DNA of 64,000 nucleotides from Anaerobaca lacustris (GCF_030012215.1 NZ_JASCXX010000013.1:62001-126000), one strand, 5' to 3'; shown: positions 15,280 through 25,653, counted from the first letter of the stretch. The notes: generated from the sequence alone by a model not told the origin. Numbers and translations: made by a program.

Positions 15280-17959
15280 GAGATGACGCCTGGCTGGAGG
15301 GTGTCGAGTCGGAATCCTGTGCGTCGGAACGATCCCATTGGCGCACCTGACTGGGCAGGGCAGGGTAGCCTCGCCAGCCCTGCGTCAGACCCTGAACGAT
15401 CTGAAGGACCAGGATGTCGTCTGTCCCGACGTCCCACTCGCGCCGCACCAGGGCCGGCGCCGCATCGACGCGCGACAGAGGCGCCAGCGCATCCCAGAGC
15501 AGGCTGCCGACCGCGACCACGCAAACGGCGACATCGGGTTCGGTCCGCGTCACCGGCCAGTTGGGCGATGCGCTTCGGCCGAGCAGGTGACCGGTCTTCT
15601 CCTCATCCGCGTCCAACACGGCCGCCAGGCTGACCACCGAGAGCGAGTCAATCCAGACCTTGACGACCTCCAGAGTGAACAAGACGCCGAGATCGGCGCT
15701 CTGGGCCTGAGGGTCCTGGAGGTGCCGCACGACGCACTGTGCCCACGCCTTCGGTTCGAGGGCCAGATCGTGCAGAGACTGGCCCATGCGAGATCGGAGG
15801 GTCTCCCGGAAGGCCCGGGCCAACTGGCGGTCCCAGTCCGTCGCGATGAAATCAAACAGCACCTCGCGGCCCTGCGTTGCGTCGGGCATGCCGTGACGAA
15901 GCAGCCCCTGTTGCGGATCGAGCGTCAGGCGATCGATCCACTGTATCATGGCGGTTACCTCCCGGACCAGATCGGTGTCGCCGGCGTCGACGGCGACACC
16001 CCCGACGAGCGGCTCGGGGACTTTGGGGATGCGTTCGATCAGGCGGACCCGGCCGAATCGGGGCCTCAGACCCAGCACCGCGCCGACGCCGATGAGCAGC
16101 AGTCCTGCGATATGGCAGGTCCATCGAACCGAGTCGTCGGCCTGAACGGGGCTTGGGGCCCTCAGACAGAGAATCAGCCATGCCGACGCCAGACAGAGCA
16201 GTCCGAAGGCCCGCCACGTCCAGAAGGGTGGACAGAGATGATCGGGCGCTTCCTCGTGCTTGGGCTGGTCGGGCCGGACCTGGACAGGTCCGGTCAGGAT
16301 GAGAGTGACGCCGATGACGCCCAAAAGTGCCGCGAAACCGCTCTGGATCGCTCCGGCAGGCGTCCACAGGTCAGGCCACAGCGACCACGTTACGGCGCCG
16401 ACGCCGATTGCGGCCAGGGCGATCGCCACGCCGCGTATCCACAGGGGGCAGCGCCTTCGGTAGTGGACGAGTGGAATGGACATGTCGACCTCGCGTCCCT
16501 CCGGCACCATCGTGCGGACGTGCTCGCCCCACCCGGTGGGTTGTACCGTCAGGACGGCTGCCGCCAGCGTCAGCAAAGCGCCCCCAAGCGCGAAGGCACG
16601 TTCGTGAAGGAACAGCGCCGCGGCGAGGAACAGCAATCCAAGGATCAAGAACAGAAACCCGAATCGCCAGGCCGCCTTCGCCGCCGGACGGCTCACAGCC
16701 ACCTGAGGCTGCGTCTCCACCGTCGGCGTGAAGCGGTCCGCCCAGACGGCCTGGGCGTTCTCCAGCCAGACTCTCATCGGCTGGTACGTCTGCTCGTCTC
16801 GGCGCTGAAGAGCATCGGCGGCGAGCGCACGGACGCGTTGTCGCTCGATCAGCTTGTGTCGGGTCAACAGGCGGCGAAGCTTCGGCTGAAGGCACTTGAG
16901 AAGGTGGCACAGACTCGCCAAAGGGGCACGACCACAGGCGCGGGTGACGGCGTCTGCGATCGCCTCACAGACGGCGTCATTGCGGACGGCCGGTTCATAC
17001 GGTGCGGCGGCCGGCTCCTCATCGCGGTCGGTTGGGATTTGCGACCGGACCTCGTAGATCCCCTCGATCTGTTCGACGAGGACCTGCGCCTCGTCGTCGA
17101 TCTGGCGACGGCGCTCCTCCGGCAGCGTTTCCTCGTAGAGGGCGGCGAGATCTTCGTGGACCAGCCGTTGTGCGGTCCGTGCGATCACCTCGGGCCGGTC
17201 CAGACGAATGGTCCGCACGCCAAACGATCCACAGACGCTCAAGACGTTCTCCTGCGGACAAATGCGACGGCGTTCGTTCTGACGCAGGGGGCCGCGACAG
17301 GTGATCCCGTGCTGAAGGAGAAACTGCGCGGCGAACCGATCCATCTGCTCGGGTCGTTCGAACCATGTCCCGCCGGCCGTACGTCCGTCGAGCAGGTAGA
17401 TCTTCTGGGCCAGCAGATCGTCCTGCAGGCGGGCGGTCAACGCGCTCCAGGCTTCAAACCAGACGTCGTCGAGTTCGCAGCCTGACGCTGCGGTCCGGCC
17501 CGTCAGGGCGACGACCGCCATGTCATGGGCCGGATCGGCCTTGCGGAGAAGCCTCATCATCTGCAGGGCCCGATCGACCGTCCCGGCCTGCGACAGATCG
17601 ACCAGGACGTAGGAACTCATTCGAATACGCACGGGACGGCTCGGGTCGGCAACGGGCTCCTTGGATTGCAAGGTCCGAACGAGCGAAGCAACGGCCGTCG
17701 GCAGGGCGTCGTCCGACGCATCGACGCTCTGAGCGGACACGGGGACATCGAAATCGGAAAGCCAGGTCCAGTGGGCGACCGACAGACGCCGGCCCGTCGC
17801 GTCGGCCGACAGCAGGCCGAAGGGACCCTGGACGGGAACGGTCAGGGCGCCGGCCACCTGAGAGAACTCGCAGATCGTCCGTTCCGCGCGATGGCCGACC
17901 GTGACGAACAAGACCGGCACCGGGCCGATTCCCTTCGTCTGTGTGTCATTCTCTCTCAC
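15269..17959 (-). CDS. Six-helix membrane protein with a degenerate tubulin-like N-terminus
   Basis: The 896-residue protein starts at GTG 17959, 37 bases after the tubulin-like gene. Six transmembrane helices lie at about 431-452, 455-472, 507-527, 538-557, 582-600 and 614-632. The soluble N-terminus looks like a decayed version of the upstream protein. VPVLFVTVGHRAERTICEFS occupies the place of RPTLIVGLGGTGVLVCQWVE; YVLVDLSQAGTVDRALQMMR replaces the signature-loop segment; and a SFGVRTIRLDRPEVI segment follows near 245, as in the tubulin-like family. The glycine-rich nucleotide loops are gone, so it should not bind GTP normally. The C-terminal soluble domain (about 640-896) is not recognised. 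Inferred role: membrane receptor or adaptor that co-assembles with the GTPase. The resemblance was seen by eye and needs a profile comparison. Confidence 0.8.
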   Translation of the reverse strand: MRENDTQTKGIGPVPVLFVTVGHRAERTICEFSQVAGALTVPVQGPFGLLSADATGRRLSVAHWTWLSDFDVPVSAQSVDASDDALPTAVASLVRTLQSKEPVADPSRPVRIRMSSYVLVDLSQAGTVDRALQMMRLLRKADPAHDMAVVALTGRTAASGCELDDVWFEAWSALTARLQDDLLAQKIYLLDGRTAGGTWFERPEQMDRFAAQFLLQHGITCRGPLRQNERRRICPQENVLSVCGSFGVRTIRLDRPEVIARTAQRLVHEDLAALYEETLPEERRRQIDDEAQVLVEQIEGIYEVRSQIPTDRDEEPAAAPYEPAVRNDAVCEAIADAVTRACGRAPLASLCHLLKCLQPKLRRLLTRHKLIERQRVRALAADALQRRDEQTYQPMRVWLENAQAVWADRFTPTVETQPQVAVSRPAAKAAWRFGFLFLILGLLFLAAALFLHERAFALGGALLTLAAAVLTVQPTGWGEHVRTMVPEGREVDMSIPLVHYRRRCPLWIRGVAIALAAIGVGAVTWSLWPDLWTPAGAIQSGFAALLGVIGVTLILTGPVQVRPDQPKHEEAPDHLCPPFWTWRAFGLLCLASAWLILCLRAPSPVQADDSVRWTCHIAGLLLIGVGAVLGLRPRFGRVRLIERIPKVPEPLVGGVAVDAGDTDLVREVTAMIQWIDRLTLDPQQGLLRHGMPDATQGREVLFDFIATDWDRQLARAFRETLRSRMGQSLHDLALEPKAWAQCVVRHLQDPQAQSADLGVLFTLEVVKVWIDSLSVVSLAAVLDADEEKTGHLLGRSASPNWPVTRTEPDVAVCVVAVGSLLWDALAPLSRVDAAPALVRREWDVGTDDILVLQIVQGLTQGWRGYPALPSQVRQWDRSDAQDSDSTPSSQASSHAS

Positions 17960-17996
17960 GGACGCTCACCAGCCTTCCATCGATGTTCCCGCTCGT

Positions 17997-20921
17997 TCAA
18001 AAGCTCACGACGTCCACGACGGTCACGTCGTCCCGGAACTTCCTCAGGTCTTCCCGGCAGGTGCCGAGCACGTCGCGGGCGATTCTCTGCTCGCCTTCCG
18101 GAAGGGTTCGGACCGACTCGTCGGCGCATTGCACCATGTGTTCGAGAAGGGCCAAGGCCCGATTCAATCCCTCCTGGACGGCGTCGCAGTCGGTCAACGC
18201 GATGTCCTGCAGGATCAGATCGATCCTGGAATTGGTGCCGCCCTGCAACTCGGCCAGGCGAATGGCCGCCGACGGATCACCGAGCGACCGGAGATGTTGT
18301 CGAAGTCGCTCGTTGACCGTTTCGGTCGTCCGGCGAAACGCGCCGACCTTGGCGGCGCCGGCTTCATAGACCTCTCGCTCGAGCGCATTGCCCTGCCGGG
18401 GCAGCGCGCTTCGCCATTCCGCCAAGGCACTCTGGAAGGCGGTGTACCAGTTTTTGTCCAGCCAGAGATCGGCGTACTCGAAGCCCATCCGCCGGACGTA
18501 TTCATCGGTGGCGGCAACGTACTTGCCGTATCGGCTGATCGCCTCCAGGCAGAACCCGTAGCTCAGCCGCAGGACCTGGAGCCATTCGCCGGTCCGTCGG
18601 TTGCACGCCTCCGCAACGCCCGCCTCACGCAGACTGACTTCCAGGTTGTGGGTCAGAAGCCTCGGAACGCACGAGCCCGGGACCTGCTGTGCGATGGCAA
18701 CCGACAACGGCGGGGCGTATTTGCGCGATTTGTCCAGATCGATCTTGGGCTCGGCCAGCCGCCAGATCTCACAGATGCTTCCGTAATAGGGGTGGTCGTT
18801 GATCGGTTGGCTTGCCGGCGGGCTGTTCCGGAAGAGGTCCCAGCTATGGCGTTCGATGTCGTGAAGGAACCGGTTCATGCCCTCCGACAGCCGGGCCAAG
18901 CTCTCGGCCAGCCGGTCTTCCACGGATCGGACCTCCGCCAGATCGGTCCTGGGCTCGCGGACCGAAAGCACGCAGGACTCCAGAACGGGCCGGAGCAGAC
19001 TCTGACGAAAGTCCCGGACAGCCACGGCGTCCAGAGCATCGTCCGCTTCCAGCGACAGGCACAGCGGGGTAGAGAAGAAGTCCGCCTCGCGATCTCGGCC
19101 GAATCGCGACTCGGGAGTGCCCCGCGTCCCGAGGTCCGCCAGCACGTCGCCGTTGCCGCCGGCCTTCTCGCCCACGGACCTTCGCTGCCAGGCAAGGGCG
19201 ACGACGGCCTCCAGCGCCTGCTTCCTGACTCGAAAGACGCGAACGGTGGTCTTGAGTGACTCGATCAGATTCTCGTGGAGCAGGGCCTCGGCCACCGCAG
19301 ACCAGCAGGCATCGATGGTCTTGTCGATAACGGGTACGATATCGCTCGATGTCCACGACAACGGGGGAACGCGCGTTTGAAGCGTTTCCAGGGCACTGCG
19401 GGCCTGGGTGAGAATGTCTGCGACGACGGCGTTGGCGTTGGGCGGCGCCGAGGTTTGTCTGCGGCCGAGCATGGCGTCCGCCGCTTCGGTCCAGGTGTCG
19501 AGACACGCGCCGACCTGGTTGAGCGGACGCAGTGGCTCGGCATCGAAGAAATCCCGTTCGATCATCTCGTCGGCCGCGGCCAGAAGACCTCCGATGGGCT
19601 TGTGCGAAGAGACGAGCGTCTCGGCTTCCTTTCGGGCCAGAGGGATGAGCGATCCTTCCAGGTGACGGCGAAGACCTGCCAGCACGCTCGATACGACCTC
19701 CGGCGAGGTCCCCTTGCCCGGCGGCTCCCAGAGGAACGAGATCGTCGGTTGCATGAGTTCCTTGGCGGCAGGGATGAACCTTGCATCGCCCGCGATCGCG
19801 TGCTCGACTTCGCGGCGATAGTGCGTCCGTCCGTCGTTCTGACCGGCGTTGAGGTTCTCCAGGTCCGCCAGCACGCGCGACTGGATGTTCCGCTTCCTGT
19901 GACCGGGCACGCCGCACCAGAAGCCGTAACTCGAAAAGCACTGGCGGTGGTTGTTCACCGGATCGCGCTGGGGAAGGATCTCGGCCAGCTTGTTGTTGGC
20001 GTCCGACCGCACCTGCTGGCTCAAGGGCTCGACCGTCAGGGCGCGGAGCGCGCGGGCGATGAGGCGGACGAGGTGCTTGCGGTCGCCGCTGCCCATATCG
20101 ACCTGGCCGTTGAGCAGGTAGAGGAAGTTGAACGGTCCGGTGTCACGGCGGAAGCAGTCTTCTCCGCTGCGGTCGCTGCGGTACCGGACGCGGATGTCGG
20201 ACCGCCGTTCATCGCTGAGAAACTCGATCTGGTCGAGCGTCGCACACGCGGTGGCCTCCAGCTTCGGGCGCAGCATGGGATCGACACGGAAGGCGTCGGG
20301 CAGCAGCAGGTGTCCGACGATCTCGGCCGGTTTCGGGAACGACTCGCGCGACCACCAGCGCAGGTTGTACGCCATGTCGATGAGCATTCCGGCGCCGGTC
20401 CCGCCGCACACGCTGCTGGCAATGTGCACGACCGGGGCGCCGTCGGAGGCCAGAACGAACGGGCCCGTGGTCTCGTCGAGAGGCTGCTGCGTGCTCGTGC
20501 GGAGGCTGCTGAACCGGGTGGCCACCGCTTCGTGGATGACGCTCTCGCGCAGCTCGAAGAACACGAGCCGGCCCAGACGGGGAATGCCCTGGCAGCCGTA
20601 GTCGGCGAACGTCGCGTCCTCACGAAACCCGCGCATCCAGTCCAGGTGCGGATGGAATTGCGGATAGCTGGCGTTGTCCCGCACGACCTCGCCGACGTCG
20701 AGGTAGTGGAACAGGTTGATGAAGTCCGACAGGATTCCCTCGGGCGGACCGCCGTCGTCGGAGGCGTCGGTGTCGAGCTTGAGAAAGCGAATGAAGGGCG
20801 GCACGGTGCCCAGCAGCTCTCGAATATAATGCTCGACCCACTGGCAAACGAGGACCCCGGTGCCTCCGAGACCCACGATCAACGTCGGGCGTACGACGAT
20901 AGGACTGTCACTCAGTCGCAT
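17997..20921 (-). CDS. Tubulin/FtsZ-like GTPase (Tubulin_2 type)
   Basis: This 974-residue protein carries a tubulin-superfamily GTPase domain in its first ~350 residues. The N-terminal beta-strand and glycine loop read PTLIVGLGGTGVLVC (loop 17-22), and the signature loop is VHIASSVCGGTGAGM (CGGTGAG at 172-178), matching GGGTGTG of FtsZ and tubulin. A FSSYGFWCGVPGH segment near 329-340 matches the conserved SFG region of the Tubulin_2 family. The remaining ~600 residues are helical, with conserved-looking Trp and Arg and no membrane segment, so it acts in the cytoplasm. Known: such proteins bind GTP and polymerise. The VWA protein lies directly upstream and a membrane protein directly downstream, which suggests GTP-driven assembly at the membrane. 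AAGGAA lies eight bases before the ATG. Confidence 0.9.
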   Translation of the reverse strand: MRLSDSPIVVRPTLIVGLGGTGVLVCQWVEHYIRELLGTVPPFIRFLKLDTDASDDGGPPEGILSDFINLFHYLDVGEVVRDNASYPQFHPHLDWMRGFREDATFADYGCQGIPRLGRLVFFELRESVIHEAVATRFSSLRTSTQQPLDETTGPFVLASDGAPVVHIASSVCGGTGAGMLIDMAYNLRWWSRESFPKPAEIVGHLLLPDAFRVDPMLRPKLEATACATLDQIEFLSDERRSDIRVRYRSDRSGEDCFRRDTGPFNFLYLLNGQVDMGSGDRKHLVRLIARALRALTVEPLSQQVRSDANNKLAEILPQRDPVNNHRQCFSSYGFWCGVPGHRKRNIQSRVLADLENLNAGQNDGRTHYRREVEHAIAGDARFIPAAKELMQPTISFLWEPPGKGTSPEVVSSVLAGLRRHLEGSLIPLARKEAETLVSSHKPIGGLLAAADEMIERDFFDAEPLRPLNQVGACLDTWTEAADAMLGRRQTSAPPNANAVVADILTQARSALETLQTRVPPLSWTSSDIVPVIDKTIDACWSAVAEALLHENLIESLKTTVRVFRVRKQALEAVVALAWQRRSVGEKAGGNGDVLADLGTRGTPESRFGRDREADFFSTPLCLSLEADDALDAVAVRDFRQSLLRPVLESCVLSVREPRTDLAEVRSVEDRLAESLARLSEGMNRFLHDIERHSWDLFRNSPPASQPINDHPYYGSICEIWRLAEPKIDLDKSRKYAPPLSVAIAQQVPGSCVPRLLTHNLEVSLREAGVAEACNRRTGEWLQVLRLSYGFCLEAISRYGKYVAATDEYVRRMGFEYADLWLDKNWYTAFQSALAEWRSALPRQGNALEREVYEAGAAKVGAFRRTTETVNERLRQHLRSLGDPSAAIRLAELQGGTNSRIDLILQDIALTDCDAVQEGLNRALALLEHMVQCADESVRTLPEGEQRIARDVLGTCREDLRKFRDDVTVVDVVSF

Positions 20922-20970
20922 ATGCTGTTTCCTTAAGCCTTTTCAGGCGACTCTTGGGTCTCTTTTTCGC

Positions 20971-23900
20971 TCAGACGCCGAAATCGGCATCGGTTGGTTT
21001 TTCCTCGGTCTGCGGCGCGCCGTTTCGGATCTTTACACTGACGCGGATCGATCTGGACATGCCACCCATCTCATAGCCCAGATCCAGAGCGATTGACACA
21101 GCCTGTCCCTTCTCGGGGATCGAGGTTGAACCGCCCTGGCTGGACCACACCCGGCCTTTCCTTGCGAGCGGCCCCGTCCAGACGCACAGAAGCCCTTTCT
21201 GAACGCGGCCGACACCGGCGCCGATCCTCGGTGTGATCAGGGCCCAGGCCCATCGTCGCGGCAAGACGGCCCGTCTGAGGATCACCCCGGCCGCCACGAA
21301 CGTCACGGCGAGCAGTCTGGCGCCGGCCGCCTTCGAGCGGCTCAGCGCGTGGGCGACGTGCAGGTCGATGTCGCTCGCCAGCGAGCTTGGAACCAGTTCG
21401 ATTGCTACGGGGCTCCGGAGTGATGCAGGTTCGACGGTGGCCACGCTCTCCTCGAGCCGAACGTCGAGGTCGAGCCGGCTCGGATGCGGCGCCAACATCT
21501 TCAGTCCAAACACGGCCAGCAGTGCCAGCACCGCGGCCGCCAGCACCCACCAGCACCACGGCACGACCTGGGCCGTCACGATGTCCACAATGGCCACTTC
21601 GGTCCATTCTGCAATCGGCGAACCGCCGGTGCCGTCGGACGGCTGGAATGCTGCCGAGGCCACGACGGCATACCGTTGCGTCGCGGGCCCTCTCGGCCAA
21701 CCCCAGAACCCGCGCGGGGCCAGCGCCGGGAGGACCCTCACGGGGTCGGCGCCGTCGCGTGCGTCGAACGTGCGCGTCGAGGCGCCCTGGGCCTCAAGCT
21801 CCTGCAAGAATCTCACAGAGAGGTCGGTCGCGGCCATCGGGTCGTCGCTGCACGGCCACAGATAGATCGTCGTCGCGCCTCGGGTCCATTGGCCGGCCAG
21901 TTCGGGCGCCGCGCGGAACACCGGTCGCGCCCACAATCCCGTCGATCCGTCGAGGTCGATGCGGCCCTCGGCCGCGACGATCTCAGGCCCTGTCCGGTGT
22001 CCGCTGAAGGCAAGCCGTTCCAGCAGCGGTGAGAGAACACGCACGTTCGGATAGTCCCAGCGAACCAGTTCCTGCCCGTGCGACGACAGCCGAAATTGCA
22101 CGGTACCGTCGATGGGGGTCTGCAAGGGAGGCAGCAGGTCGGGCCCCTTCAGCGATAGCGACGTGGCCTCAGGGCCGGCCGATCCGACGGCGCGGACGCT
22201 TCCCTCCTGCCAGACGGGCTGCGCCGACGGCAACTGGAATTGGAAGGCCATCGCCGAAACCTGCGGCGCCGCTCCATTGTCTTTGCGCACGGTGACTTTG
22301 TATTCGAAGGGCCACTGTCGGACGCGCGGCGTGATCCACGCGGCCGGCGCACGGACGGGGGCGATCTCGTGGGGTTGGATCGACAGCACCACGGGCGTGG
22401 TGAGGCTGGCGACAACCTGCCCGCTCCGGCGGTCTCGGCCTATCACCTCCACCGCATACTGGCCGTTGTCCGCGACCTGTGCTTCGTGCGTAAGCGGTCT
22501 TTCAGCGGTTAACTCCCCTTCGGTGGATGCCACAACAGCCCAAGGCGCGTCCGGCGATGAACGACGCAGGACCCGCAGGGCGATCGTCAGCGGCGCGGTG
22601 GTCCAGTGGACCGGCCGCACGGCAAGCCGCAGGCGCGTGGAGAGCTGCGTTGTCATGGGTGACAGACCACCCGAGCCGGCAGCCCACGCCTGGGAATCGA
22701 AAAGAGAATCCTGTTGCGACGACGTCACTCTCTGGATGCTCAATGCCAGCCGAGGTTCGCGGATCGCCAGATGACCGTTCGCGCGTTGCGTCGCGGGGGC
22801 GGCCGGTTCCCCGGCGAATTCAGCGGTCATCTCTACAACGGCCCGCCCGGTATGGCGGGGGGTATAAGGGGCATAGCCCTTCAATTCGCATCGTGTGGCT
22901 CGGCCCTCGCTCACGTCGCTGGCAACCAGGGTCGTCCATTCGATCGATTCGGTCGCATCGTGCACCTGGCCGGACGGCGATGTCACGGTCACACGGCACG
23001 ACGTCTTGACCTGGTCGATCAGCGCGTTGTGCTGCGCGTTGCCCGCGATGTACCCGCCGAAAACGACCCGCAACGGGATCTGGACCGGCTCCCAGGGGTA
23101 GCCAGCGATGTCCCTGCCTGCCTCCTCCCCGATGGCCAGCTCTTCGAGGAGCAGCCTTCGATCGCGGGCGTGGAACCGGCCGCCCCGGAGCCTGATTTCT
23201 GCCGGAGGCGCTTCACTCGAAGGCTTCGTCGTCACGTATACGTGGACCGGATAGGTCTGTCCGGACCGGAGCCCGGGCAAGGTTCGTTCGAGCGATGTCT
23301 GGTGGCTGTCCGAGGCGATCGGCATCTCCACGACCAGAGGTTCATCCGGCTCGGGACGCGCGATCTCGAAGCGAACGGCCGAGACATTCTGGTTCGCCTG
23401 CCATTGGGCCGTGAACCGAACGGGTTCGCCGCAGAAGATGGTTTCCGCAAGGCCCTGCGGCGATGTATTCTCGGGCGGCTGATCCAGCGTCCATCTGAGG
23501 AGGCCGGCCGCGATGGGGTCGACGACCCCGTACGTCTTCACACCACCCTGGAGACCTTCGATCGATCCTTCGAGGCTGATCTCACATTGATCGGCGCGGG
23601 GCAGCGGAATCTCGGACTCCAGGGCATAGACGGCCGTCAGGGTGCGTCCCTTGGGGCCCGTTGGTTTTGGCACCTCCACCAGGCGTCCTCGCGGCGTCAT
23701 CACCTGGGCCGTCCCGCTGGTCAGATCGACCGTTCGGATGCGCGCGCCGCTCAGCGTATCGGGGAACATCGCCAGCACCCGCTCGCGGTCGCGCTCGAAC
23801 ACGGGGAACGCCGAGACCGTCAACAGTTGCCGATGCAGCTCACCGGTCCACAACGCAGCACGCGGCTCGGCAAAAGCCGATTCGATCCGCACCGGCGCCG

Positions 23901-25653
23901 GTCGATACACCAATTCGAAGCGGGGCAATCGAAACGGCAGCAGGCTCCCCGCCACTTCGACCTCGACCTCGGCCCAGCCGGAGATCCGCTCCTCGCCTTC
24001 AGGCAGTTCCACGAACTCGGTGACGAGACTTGCGTCCGCGTCCTTCCGGAAGCTCCAGTTCGTCTGTGCCAGAGGCTCGACGCGGAGCACGCCGGACGTG
24101 GGTTTGGCGCCGAACGTTCCTTCCGGCGAGAGGCGAAAGGACACGCGCTGACCGCCATGCAACTCGATGGAGAGCGGCTCGGATGCCCCGGACAACGGGC
24201 CAAGCACCTCACGCGAGGCGTCCAGAACGCTCAGGCCGAAGCAGGGCGGGTGAACGAGGACCTCGCTGGTCGCGTCGAGCAGCACGGCATTCGTATCGGC
24301 GATCGTGTGGATCAGTTCCGCTCGGAAGTCGTACAGGCCGAACGTCTCGACCGTGAAGGGATCGCTTTCGTAGAGGCGCAATGGGGACGTCCATCGACCG
24401 GCGTCCAGACGCCGAGGCTCGTCCTGGCCCTGCGATCGCGCGGTCAGCCGGACGGAGAGATGGCCCGACGGATCGACCCGATGGGCGGACCCTGCCCCTT
24501 TGTGACGATCGACGACGTGCGCTGCCAGGCGCGTCTGCTGATGGGCCCACCAGGGGGATCCGGGCCGGGGCTCCAGTTGCAGCGCGAAGCCGGGTATTCG
24601 GTACATCCGCACTTCGGTCTGAGGTGAAAGCGTCCAGTATCCTTCCCAGGCGCGCTCGACTTGACCGTCCGTATCCGGCCGGCGCAGAATCGTGGTGTGC
24701 CACTGGCTCGACGTCACGCTGCTGAGGCGAATCCCCGAGCGGGCTTCGAACTGTCCATCGACGGCCCACACACCAGGGGACGCTTGCGATGTTTCAGCGG
24801 CCGGCGCGATGCTGACCGATGCCGGTACCGGCCCGACGACGGCAGTCGCCCAATCGTATCGACTGACCGGCGATCCTTCGGCCAGCGGAGTCCCCAGGCC
24901 GAAGACGTCCATCAAGATATCGGGCAGACCCGTCGTCGGTGTGATACGGTAGGCTTTGCCGTCGGTCAGCGACGCCAGGGCCGTCAGCATCGCCTCGGCC
25001 GTTCGCTCCGTCGCGGTCGGCGCGGCAATGGGCGCCCCGGCGCGATGCGACCCTCTGTTGAGGATGACCGGATAGATGCGGACGTTCTGTTGGGCGAGCC
25101 GGGTCGCTGCGTCAGACAAGGGACCACCGGCCTCGATGTCGCGGACGGCGGCATCGCGCGGGTCGCCCCGACTGAGGAGAACGATCTTGCCCGGCCCGTC
25201 GCCGTGCTGCCGCCGGGCCGCCTGGATCCGTGCCAAGGCCCATGCCAACGGCCGGTCGATCTCGGCGTTGAAGGTCCCCGTGAAGTCCGGGGAGCGAACC
25301 ATGTTGCGACAGGCCGCTTCATTGAGATAGCTGCCGCCCCAGGCCAGAAGGGGGGCCGTATCTTCGCTGGGCAACGCGTAACGCACGCGGTCGGAGAAAT
25401 GGCACACACCGATGTAGAGGTCGGAATGGATGTAGGGCAGAAGCTGCATGGCCACCAGTTGTGCGTCGGCCCGCAGCGTGGTCCGGCGGCCGCGGGCGTC
25501 CTCGGCGGGACTGTCCGTTCGCTCCATGCTTCCGGAGACATCGATGGCGATCACCACATAGCAGGGCTGCGAGGCCACAGGCATCGGCTCGGCCGCACCG
25601 ACGGCGGCAACGGCAAAACCTGTCAGCAGGATGAACAATGCTCGTCTATCCAT
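20971..25653 (-). CDS. Giant periplasmic von Willebrand A protein with C-terminal membrane anchor
   Basis: The 1560-residue protein has a signal peptide (1-20), then a VWA domain beginning CYVVIAIDVSGSME, with the metal site DxSxS at 38-42. The segment that usually reads LTDG is LLSRGDP here, so one metal-site Asp is replaced by Arg. A very long beta-rich part (about 250-1350) made of Ig-like or fibronectin-like stretches follows. A single transmembrane helix lies near 1365-1387 (CWWVLAAAVLALLAVFGL), with a basic cytoplasmic tail of about 173 residues. The topology lets it sense or bind something outside and contact the cytoplasmic tubulin-like protein encoded next. VWA domains mediate metal-dependent protein binding. 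GAGGG precedes the ATG. It is far longer than typical VWA partners of MoxR ATPases, and no MoxR gene is near. Confidence 0.9.
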   Translation of the reverse strand: MDRRALFILLTGFAVAAVGAAEPMPVASQPCYVVIAIDVSGSMERTDSPAEDARGRRTTLRADAQLVAMQLLPYIHSDLYIGVCHFSDRVRYALPSEDTAPLLAWGGSYLNEAACRNMVRSPDFTGTFNAEIDRPLAWALARIQAARRQHGDGPGKIVLLSRGDPRDAAVRDIEAGGPLSDAATRLAQQNVRIYPVILNRGSHRAGAPIAAPTATERTAEAMLTALASLTDGKAYRITPTTGLPDILMDVFGLGTPLAEGSPVSRYDWATAVVGPVPASVSIAPAAETSQASPGVWAVDGQFEARSGIRLSSVTSSQWHTTILRRPDTDGQVERAWEGYWTLSPQTEVRMYRIPGFALQLEPRPGSPWWAHQQTRLAAHVVDRHKGAGSAHRVDPSGHLSVRLTARSQGQDEPRRLDAGRWTSPLRLYESDPFTVETFGLYDFRAELIHTIADTNAVLLDATSEVLVHPPCFGLSVLDASREVLGPLSGASEPLSIELHGGQRVSFRLSPEGTFGAKPTSGVLRVEPLAQTNWSFRKDADASLVTEFVELPEGEERISGWAEVEVEVAGSLLPFRLPRFELVYRPAPVRIESAFAEPRAALWTGELHRQLLTVSAFPVFERDRERVLAMFPDTLSGARIRTVDLTSGTAQVMTPRGRLVEVPKPTGPKGRTLTAVYALESEIPLPRADQCEISLEGSIEGLQGGVKTYGVVDPIAAGLLRWTLDQPPENTSPQGLAETIFCGEPVRFTAQWQANQNVSAVRFEIARPEPDEPLVVEMPIASDSHQTSLERTLPGLRSGQTYPVHVYVTTKPSSEAPPAEIRLRGGRFHARDRRLLLEELAIGEEAGRDIAGYPWEPVQIPLRVVFGGYIAGNAQHNALIDQVKTSCRVTVTSPSGQVHDATESIEWTTLVASDVSEGRATRCELKGYAPYTPRHTGRAVVEMTAEFAGEPAAPATQRANGHLAIREPRLALSIQRVTSSQQDSLFDSQAWAAGSGGLSPMTTQLSTRLRLAVRPVHWTTAPLTIALRVLRRSSPDAPWAVVASTEGELTAERPLTHEAQVADNGQYAVEVIGRDRRSGQVVASLTTPVVLSIQPHEIAPVRAPAAWITPRVRQWPFEYKVTVRKDNGAAPQVSAMAFQFQLPSAQPVWQEGSVRAVGSAGPEATSLSLKGPDLLPPLQTPIDGTVQFRLSSHGQELVRWDYPNVRVLSPLLERLAFSGHRTGPEIVAAEGRIDLDGSTGLWARPVFRAAPELAGQWTRGATTIYLWPCSDDPMAATDLSVRFLQELEAQGASTRTFDARDGADPVRVLPALAPRGFWGWPRGPATQRYAVVASAAFQPSDGTGGSPIAEWTEVAIVDIVTAQVVPWCWWVLAAAVLALLAVFGLKMLAPHPSRLDLDVRLEESVATVEPASLRSPVAIELVPSSLASDIDLHVAHALSRSKAAGARLLAVTFVAAGVILRRAVLPRRWAWALITPRIGAGVGRVQKGLLCVWTGPLARKGRVWSSQGGSTSIPEKGQAVSIALDLGYEMGGMSRSIRVSVKIRNGAPQTEEKPTDADFGV

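Noticed and set aside
15338-17485. 715-codon plus-strand frame
   Set aside because: Shadow of the six-helix membrane protein gene; composition is Arg/Asp/Gln-rich as expected for an antisense frame in GC-rich DNA.
22714-24627. 637-codon plus-strand frame
   Set aside because: Antisense shadow inside the VWA gene, with no known domain.
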